Made by a program: the position numbers and the translations under genes. A stretch of 64,000 nucleotides of DNA from NCBI RefSeq assembly GCF_006337065.1, contig NZ_CP040872.1, positions 2,914,001 through 2,978,000 of the forward strand. The letters run 5' to 3'. The notes beneath the pieces were generated by a model, which was given only the letters and a program-made list of their open reading frames with translations, was not told the origin of the DNA and made no database searches. Numbering within the stretch: position 1 is the stretch's first letter; each line of letters begins with the position of its first letter. Positions 58,148 through 64,000 of this stretch are shown here, one piece after another. The DNA is from Agromyces laixinhei (lineage in GTDB: Bacteria > Actinomycetota > Actinomycetes > Actinomycetales > Microbacteriaceae).

Positions 58148-58642
58148 TCAGGCCGCGACGAGGTACTCGTTCCACTGCGGCAGCGGCCGTTCGAACCCGC
58201 GCACGACCCAGTTGCGCCCGTTCGGGCGGCCCGGGCTGAACCGCAGCTGCCAGCCCATCTCGGCCGGGGTGCGGTCGCTCTTCGTGTTGTTGCAGCGCAG
58301 GCAGCATGCGACGAGGTTCTCCCAGGTGTCACGCCCGCCGCGCGAGCGCGGGAGTACGTGGTCGATCGTGGCTGCCGTGCGGCCGCAGTACGCGCAGCGG
58401 TGGTCGTCGCGGCGCAGCACTCCGCGCCGGCTCACCGGCGCCTGGCTGAACCGGGGCGGGCGAACGTAACGGGTGAGCAGGATGACGCTCGGTCGTTGCC
58501 ACGAACCGCTCGCGGCGCATACCGGATTGCCTGCCTCATGCTCGATGACCGTGGCCTTGTGATTCATGACGAGCAGCAGCGCGCGCTTGAATGAGATGAC
58601 GGCGAGCGGCTCATAGCCCGCGTTGAGCACGAGGGTGCGCAT
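58148..58642 (-). CDS. HNH endonuclease family protein
   Basis: The 164-residue protein begins MRTLVLNAGYEPLAVISFKRALLLV, typical of a conserved actinobacterial HNH group. It has the nuclease domain at about residues 80-120: RCAYCGRTAATIDHVLPRSRGGRDTWENLVACCLRCNNTKSDRTP. The DHVLPRSRGG and N-L-V-x-x-C-x-x-C-N parts form the HNH zinc-bound fold. The natural target is not known. The ATG follows a weak AAAGG. Its stop lies 26 bp upstream of the CHAP -35. Confidence 0.88.
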   Translation of the reverse strand: MRTLVLNAGYEPLAVISFKRALLLVMNHKATVIEHEAGNPVCAASGSWQRPSVILLTRYVRPPRFSQAPVSRRGVLRRDDHRCAYCGRTAATIDHVLPRSRGGRDTWENLVACCLRCNNTKSDRTPAEMGWQLRFSPGRPNGRNWVVRGFERPLPQWNEYLVAA

Positions 58643-58769
58643 GAGGTGCCTTTCGATCGGTGCTGGATGGCTTCCAGCCGCGTGAACGGTTCGGCGTTCC
58701 GTGAGAGCGTCGGGCGACAGCGGGCGTTGCCCAGATGCGGGGGGCCGAATGAGCCGCAGAACAGCGAAC

Positions 58770-58794
58770 GGGCACTGTCGTGATGACAGTACCC
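58770..58794 (-). other. Isolated 10-bp hairpin
   Basis: gggcactgtc (58770-58779) pairs with gacagtaccc (58785-58794) around a 5-nt loop, with one G-T pair on the minus strand. It lies in the HNH upstream region. It may be a regulatory hairpin or a terminator fragment; nothing else around it supports a role. Confidence 0.3.
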
Positions 58795-58943
58795 GTCGAG
58801 GTCTCGGCCCGGTTCGTGCTCGTGCGACTACTGCGCCGTTGGTCGAAGAGCGCGCGCGCATCCGTGGAATGGATGCTGCACGACTTCACCATCGGCTTCC
58901 CCTGCCCGGTCTCTCGGATCGTCAGGGTCTCAGCGTAGAACAC

Positions 58944-58977
58944 GAATGGCGCGCCGGAAACTTCCGGCGCGCCATTC
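58944..58977 (-). terminator. Strong hairpin after the NlpC/P60 gene
   Basis: A perfect 16-bp inverted repeat (58944-58959 with 58962-58977) with a 2-nt loop lies 27 bp beyond the stop of the NlpC/P60 gene. It is followed by a short T-containing stretch on the minus strand. It is probably the transcription terminator. Confidence 0.7.
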
Positions 58978-59004
58978 ACGTGCGGTGTCACGCGATGTTC
59001 ATCA

Positions 59005-59865
59005 TCAGATGCCGATGCGAACGATGTAGTAGTCGCTCGTCCAGATGGGCTGCACTCGAACGGATGCCCCCTCGTAGGGCGCGTGCAGGATCATGCCGTT
59101 TCCGGCGTAGAACCCGTCGTGGCCCGGCATGATGACGAGGTCGCCGGGTTGCGCGTCGGCCTCGGCGATGCGGGTGCCCATGGCGCCCTGCCCTGCGGAG
59201 GAGTGGGGCATGCTGATGCCGAACTGCGCGTAGACGTACATCACGAAGCCCGAGCAGTCGAAGCCGGCCGGGGTCGCGCCGCCGTAGACGTAGGGCGTGC
59301 CGATGTACTGCGTGGCGACGTTGTAGACGCTCGCGAGGTCGAAGCTGGGGTACGGGGGGTTCGCGAGGAAGTCGCCGACCGACGGACCCGAGTACGACGC
59401 CGCGTACGACGTCATGGCCGTCTCGGCGGCGACGCGCGCCGCTTCGGCCGCAGCCGCAGCGTCGGCCGCAGCCTGGATCTCGGCTCCCGTGACCGTGTCG
59501 TAGCCGTCTTTCGTGACCGGTGCGGCGATGACGTCGTCGGTCACCTCGACCGACTGCGCCTCGGCCTTCGTGAGCTTCGTGACGTCGGTCTGGGCGAATT
59601 GCGGGCCGCCGGATCCCGGAGCGAAGGCGTACGCGGGGATGGCGAGCGTGCCGATGATGCCGGCCGCGACCGACATGACGAGCACGTTGGCGAGGGGCCC
59701 GCGCCGGAGACGACGCGTCGACGGCAGTGTGGACGCGGCGACGCGTGCGGCCGCGTCAGGCTGTGGAGAACCGGGGGAAACGGGCGCTTTCGCGGCGATG
59801 ATCGCCTTCGTCGCGGCACCGCGGGCGGGGTTTCTGGTGAGACGCCGCCGTGAGATTCGAGCCAA
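59005..59865 (-). CDS. Secreted NlpC/P60 family peptidoglycan endopeptidase
   Basis: The 286-residue protein has an Arg-rich N-terminus, a signal/membrane segment (LVMSVAAGIIGTLAIPAYAFAPG), the linker LTKAEAQSVEV, an Ala-rich helix, and a C40 domain (about 170-286). Catalytic residues are visible: Cys in GFDCSGFVMYVYAQ (about residue 203), then His in MPGHDGFYAGNGMILHAP. The enzyme cuts the D-Glu to diamino-acid bond of stem peptides. The TTG start has GGAGG eight bases before it. N-terminal region and promoter match the CHAP gene, so the two look like modular relatives. Confidence 0.9.
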   Translation of the reverse strand: MARISRRRLTRNPARGAATKAIIAAKAPVSPGSPQPDAAARVAASTLPSTRRLRRGPLANVLVMSVAAGIIGTLAIPAYAFAPGSGGPQFAQTDVTKLTKAEAQSVEVTDDVIAAPVTKDGYDTVTGAEIQAAADAAAAAEAARVAAETAMTSYAASYSGPSVGDFLANPPYPSFDLASVYNVATQYIGTPYVYGGATPAGFDCSGFVMYVYAQFGISMPHSSAGQGAMGTRIAEADAQPGDLVIMPGHDGFYAGNGMILHAPYEGASVRVQPIWTSDYYIVRIGI

Positions 59866-60003
59866 GATGTGTACCTCCGTCGCTCCACGACATCAGATGT
59901 CACCCCACCGGATGCGCGCGCGGCGCTTACGGGTACTTGATCGAGCGGTGGGCTTGGGAAGCGTCTCGACCCTGGTCCTCCGACTGGCTTCTTGCCGGCG
60001 GAC

Positions 60004-60044
60004 TCGAAAGAGACTACGCGACGGGAGCCAGAATGTCACATTCT
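60004..60044 (-). promoter_or_regulatory. Promoter and operator of the NlpC/P60 gene
   Basis: The minus strand has -35 GTGACA (60034-60039), a 17-bp spacer and -10 TAGTCT (60011-60016), giving a leader of about 140 nt. A perfect inverted repeat (agaatgt-c-acattct, 60030-60044) overlaps the -35, so a regulator could bind there. The same -35/-10 pair is used by the CHAP gene. Confidence 0.6.
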
Positions 60045-60101
60045 GATTACGGCGTGCCGCTGATCAGGGGTTTCAGGGGCAGCAGTGGTTGTGCGCAGAG
60101 G

Positions 60102-61981
<1,880 letters not shown>

Positions 61982-61985
61982 TCAC

Positions 61986-62252
61986 ATGCGGCTCTGGCTC
62001 AGCGACGGGGAACGACGCCCCGATCCGGCGCCCGCGCGTGCCGACGGCCGCAAGGCCGTGGTCGCGGGCACGATCGGCTGGATCGTCGCGCTCGTCGCGT
62101 GCCTCGTCTTCCGGGCGCAACTCGAGTCGGCGGGCCTCGCGTGGCTCACCGGCGCCGCGATCACCGGCGCGGCGATCGGCCTCATCGGCCTCGTGGTCGT
62201 GCAGGTGATCAGGCGGCGATCGGGTCAGGCGTCGGAGCCCTCGACGGACTGA
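61986..62252 (+). CDS. DUF2530 membrane protein
   Basis: The 88-residue protein has two membrane helices: AGTIGWIVALVACLVF and LTGAAITGAAIGLIGLVVV, with the DUF2530 charged ends (RLWLSDGERRPDP, RRRSGQASEP). It starts 4 bp after serC, so it is co-transcribed. Its last 28 bp overlap the convergent DUF3027 gene. Family function is unknown. Confidence 0.8.
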   Translation: MRLWLSDGERRPDPAPARADGRKAVVAGTIGWIVALVACLVFRAQLESAGLAWLTGAAITGAAIGLIGLVVVQVIRRRSGQASEPSTD

Positions 62253-62851
62253 TCTTCGGGCTCGTCGTCGCCCTCGGGCTCGTCGTCGCCCGATTCGTCG
62301 AACGCATCGATGTCGATGCCGTCGAACTCCTCATCGTCGTCGACGTCATCCTCGTCGTCGTCAGCATCGGCGTCGTCAGCATCGGCGTCGGCGTCCTCGG
62401 ATTCAGCTGCAGCAGCGGCGACCGCCTCCTGTGCGGCGCGGTAGTCGGCCAGCCGCTCCGACCACGGCACCCAGTCGGGCGCGAGCAGCGCAGCCTCGCC
62501 CGGCATGAGTTCGGTGCTCAGCACCGTGGGCTCGGCGGTGTCGTCGAACCGTGAGAGCGTGACGCTCCAGTGCCATCCGGGGTACCCGCTGAGGTCGGAC
62601 GCGAAGAGCAGCGTCAGCACATGCTCACCCTCGACCAGGTGTCCGGCGACCGAACCGACCGTCTCGGGTGCGGTGACCTCGAGCAACGCCTGCCGGGCGA
62701 GATCCACCGACGACAGCAGCACCTCGTCGGCCACGACGGCCACCGCGGGTTCGGTCGCCGCGAGCTGGGCCTGCGCCGGTTCGGTGCCTGACCGTTCGGG
62801 GTGTTCGATCTGTTCCTGTTCGGCCCGATCGGCTTCCGTCGGTTCAGGCAT
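62225..62851 (-). CDS. DUF3027 family protein
   Basis: The 208-residue protein contains a DUF3027 core (about residues 20-145): DEVLLSSVDLARQALLEV, GEHVLTLLFASDLSGYPGWHWSVTLSRF and EAALLAPDWVPWSERLADYRAAQ. The last 60 residues are an acidic, Asp/Glu-rich disordered tail (DADADDADADDDEDDVDDDEE). It overlaps the cold-shock gene end by 8 bp and so is coupled to it. The function of the family is unknown; the neighbour suggests a link to RNA or stress (inference). Confidence 0.85.
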   Translation of the reverse strand: MPEPTEADRAEQEQIEHPERSGTEPAQAQLAATEPAVAVVADEVLLSSVDLARQALLEVTAPETVGSVAGHLVEGEHVLTLLFASDLSGYPGWHWSVTLSRFDDTAEPTVLSTELMPGEAALLAPDWVPWSERLADYRAAQEAVAAAAAESEDADADADDADADDDEDDVDDDEEFDGIDIDAFDESGDDEPEGDDEPEDQSVEGSDA

Positions 62852-63224
62852 CGAGATCGTCAGCCACCTTGCGCAGCACTGCGGCGACGGTGCGTGCCTT
62901 CGATTTCTCGGGGTAGCGACCACGCCGGAGGTCGGCGCCGATGCCGTCGAGCACCTTCACGACGTCTTCGACGATGATCGCCATGTCGTCGGCGGGCTTG
63001 CGGTTGATCTTGGTGAGGCTCACCGGGGTGTCGAGCACGCGCACCGACAGCGCCTGGGCGCCGCGCTTGCCGGCGGCGACGCCGAACTCGAGTCGACTGC
63101 CCGCTCGCACGACCGCGCCGGCGGGAAGTGCGGATGCATGGAGGAAGACCTCCTCGCCGTCGTCGGAGCTGATGAAGCCGAAGCCCTTCTCCTCGTCGTA
63201 GAACTTGACCTTGCCGGTTGGCAT
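62844..63224 (-). CDS. Cold-shock domain protein
   Basis: The 126-residue protein has an N-terminal cold-shock domain (residues 3-65): GKVKFYDEEKGFGFISSDDGEEVFLHASAL with the RNP-1 (KGFGFI) and RNP-2 (VFLH) motifs that bind single-stranded nucleic acid. A C-terminal extension of about 60 residues is helical and charged (INRKPADDMAIIVEDVVKVL). The ATG at 63222-63224 is preceded by GCGAGG. It is the first gene of a unit with DUF3027. Confidence 0.9.
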   Translation of the reverse strand: MPTGKVKFYDEEKGFGFISSDDGEEVFLHASALPAGAVVRAGSRLEFGVAAGKRGAQALSVRVLDTPVSLTKINRKPADDMAIIVEDVVKVLDGIGADLRRGRYPEKSKARTVAAVLRKVADDLDA

Positions 63225-63333
63225 CGTGTGAACCTCGCTCATGTCTGCAGGCGCGCTGAATCACAGCGCCGTCCTCGTTCCAGTCTATTGCGCGGCGCCC
63301 CCGCGAGCGCGTCGCCTGCCCTATTCTGAAGGA

Positions 63334-63606
63334 GTGAGCGACTCCGGCCCCATCATCGACAATCGCGCCGAACGCGTCCTCGCATACATGTTCGCCGCCA
63401 TCGTCGCGCTCTGCATCATCTGCTTCTTCGCCGTGATGATCGGCACCTTCTCCGGCGTGAGCCGTGAAGAGATGGGTGCCGGCATCTGGCCCGTCGTGTT
63501 GATGCTGCCCTGGTTCGGCCTCCCCGTCGCCTTCCTCCTCCTCATTGCACTGCTCATCGTCAACGGCGTGCGGCGGGGCCGCGCGGCGCGAGCCGGATCG
63601 AGCTGA
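63334..63606 (+). CDS. Small membrane protein, two helices
   Basis: The 90-residue protein starts from GTG (63334) as VSDSGPIIDNRAERVLAYMF and has two hydrophobic segments: MFAAIVALCIICFFAVMIGTF and WPVVLMLPWFGLPVAFLLLIALLIV, ending in a basic tail. TATTCT lies six bases before the GTG, so it is probably leaderless. No family is recognised. A helicase-associated gene follows 10 bp downstream. Confidence 0.7.
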   Translation: MSDSGPIIDNRAERVLAYMFAAIVALCIICFFAVMIGTFSGVSREEMGAGIWPVVLMLPWFGLPVAFLLLIALLIVNGVRRGRAARAGSS

Positions 63607-63615
63607 TCGGAGACG

Positions 63616-64000
63616 ATGCTCGAACTCGCCGCACGACTCCGCGGGATGTCGCGAGACTCCCTCGCAACAGCCCTGCACTCGCGCGAGTTCGAGCCGGCGG
63701 GCGTGCGCGACCTCTTCGATCTCGCCGAAGCGGTGCTCACCCCCGATTCGGTCGACCACGCGGTCGGCCGCCTCGATCGGCGGCGTCTCGCAGTGCTCGC
63801 CGCCGCCGTCGAACTCGCCGCAAGCGGCGGCACCACGGTCTCGGCAGTCCACGGCGAACTGATGCGGCACGCGGCATCCGCTGAGCTGTCGGATGCCGCA
63901 GGCGAACTGCTCGACGCGCTGACCGAGCTGATGCTCGTGGTGCCGGTCGACCACGGCATCCACGTGCCCGCAGCGGTCACGGCCCGGGTGGCACCGCGCC
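63616..64000 (+). CDS. Helicase-associated domain protein, 5' part only
   Basis: The frame from the ATG at 63616 stays open to the window edge (128 codons). It begins MLELAARLRGMSRDSLATAL, then FDLAEAVLTPDSVDHAVGRLDRRRLAVLAAAVEL, and a helical region ending VPAAVTARVAPR. This is the N-terminal half of actinobacterial proteins annotated as helicase-associated (XPB/Ssl2-related) and often neighbouring an XPB-like helicase, which may lie further right. The truncation is only due to the window end. Confidence 0.65.
   Translation, partial: MLELAARLRGMSRDSLATALHSREFEPAGVRDLFDLAEAVLTPDSVDHAVGRLDRRRLAVLAAAVELAASGGTTVSAVHGELMRHAASAELSDAAGELLDALTELMLVVPVDHGIHVPAAVTARVAPR

Larger units (their letters stand above)
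58643..59004. other. Non-coding gap with hairpins between HNH and NlpC/P60 genes
   Basis: No convincing gene is visible in this stretch of about 360 bp. It contains a 10-bp hairpin (58770-58779 with 58785-58794, one G-T pair) and a strong 16-bp hairpin (58944-58959 with 58962-58977) that serves as the probable terminator of the NlpC/P60 gene. The HNH promoter is probably in the left part. Confidence 0.5.

Overview
The window is a chromosomal segment of a high-GC actinobacterium. The evidence is G/C-ending codon use, many GTG and TTG starts, an iron regulator of the IdeR type, and 16S/23S spacers without tRNA genes. The gene set (DUF3027, DUF2530, DUF3054, DUF3418-type HrpA, a GlpR/SepX-like membrane protein) suggests the family Microbacteriaceae, perhaps Agromyces or a close relative. 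The family is an inference from gene content, not from a search. No prophage, insertion sequence or CRISPR array was seen. Most genes are ordinary housekeeping or metabolic genes.

Layout. 1-14.3 kb: a small autoregulated-looking HTH gene with twin operators, GNAT acetyltransferases (one with a broken reading frame), two GAF-ANTAR antitermination regulators and a membrane protein, L-serine dehydratase, a divergent SDR/MarR pair with two matching operators, a rhodanese, an M18 aminopeptidase, a J-domain/NERD-like fusion, PnuC and a DUF255 thioredoxin-like protein. 14.3-20.5 kb: one complete rRNA operon on the minus strand (16S-23S-5S) with two tandem promoters, a leader element repeated in the ITS, a visible 23S processing stem and two terminator hairpins. 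20.5-31.5 kb: two aldo/keto reductases, the large helicase HrpA, a polar amino-acid ABC transporter operon, an MFS permease and a DUF4349 lipoprotein. 31.5-40 kb: acyl-CoA dehydrogenase, AlaX-like editing protein, a KhtT/KhtU-type cation/proton antiporter, a luciferase-like monooxygenase, an F420-reductase-like protein, an AlkD-like protein, a DHA2 efflux pump and tRNA-Ala(CGC).

40-48.4 kb carries the conserved actinobacterial block glpR/sepX-like - rimJ-like GNAT - galU // 5-formyl-THF cyclo-ligase - FmdB/Ruc-like - mscL. The moeA/glp gene that I recall lying in this block in mycobacteria is absent. Next comes a very large DUF4011-type SF1 helicase/nuclease whose Walker A, Walker B and nuclease residues all look lost, translationally coupled to a tiny acidic/basic protein. 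48.4-56 kb: rhodanese, alanine dehydrogenase with an apparent frameshift, a divergent Lrp/AsnC regulator, an ATP-dependent DNA ligase coupled to a TMEM175 channel, a SWIM-SNF2 helicase, and an SDR 3' remnant beside tRNA-Arg(CCT). 56-64 kb: a lactonase, two secreted peptidoglycan hydrolases (CHAP and NlpC/P60) that share N-terminal regions, promoter architecture and TTG starts, an HNH protein, then ideR, serC, DUF2530, DUF3027, a cold-shock protein, a small membrane protein and the start of a helicase-associated protein.

Two themes recur. Many genes have a -10 hexamer (TANNNT) 6-7 nt before an ATG or GTG, which is the signature of leaderless mRNAs. Two conserved genes have single-base reading-frame breaks, which may be real pseudogenes or assembly errors.
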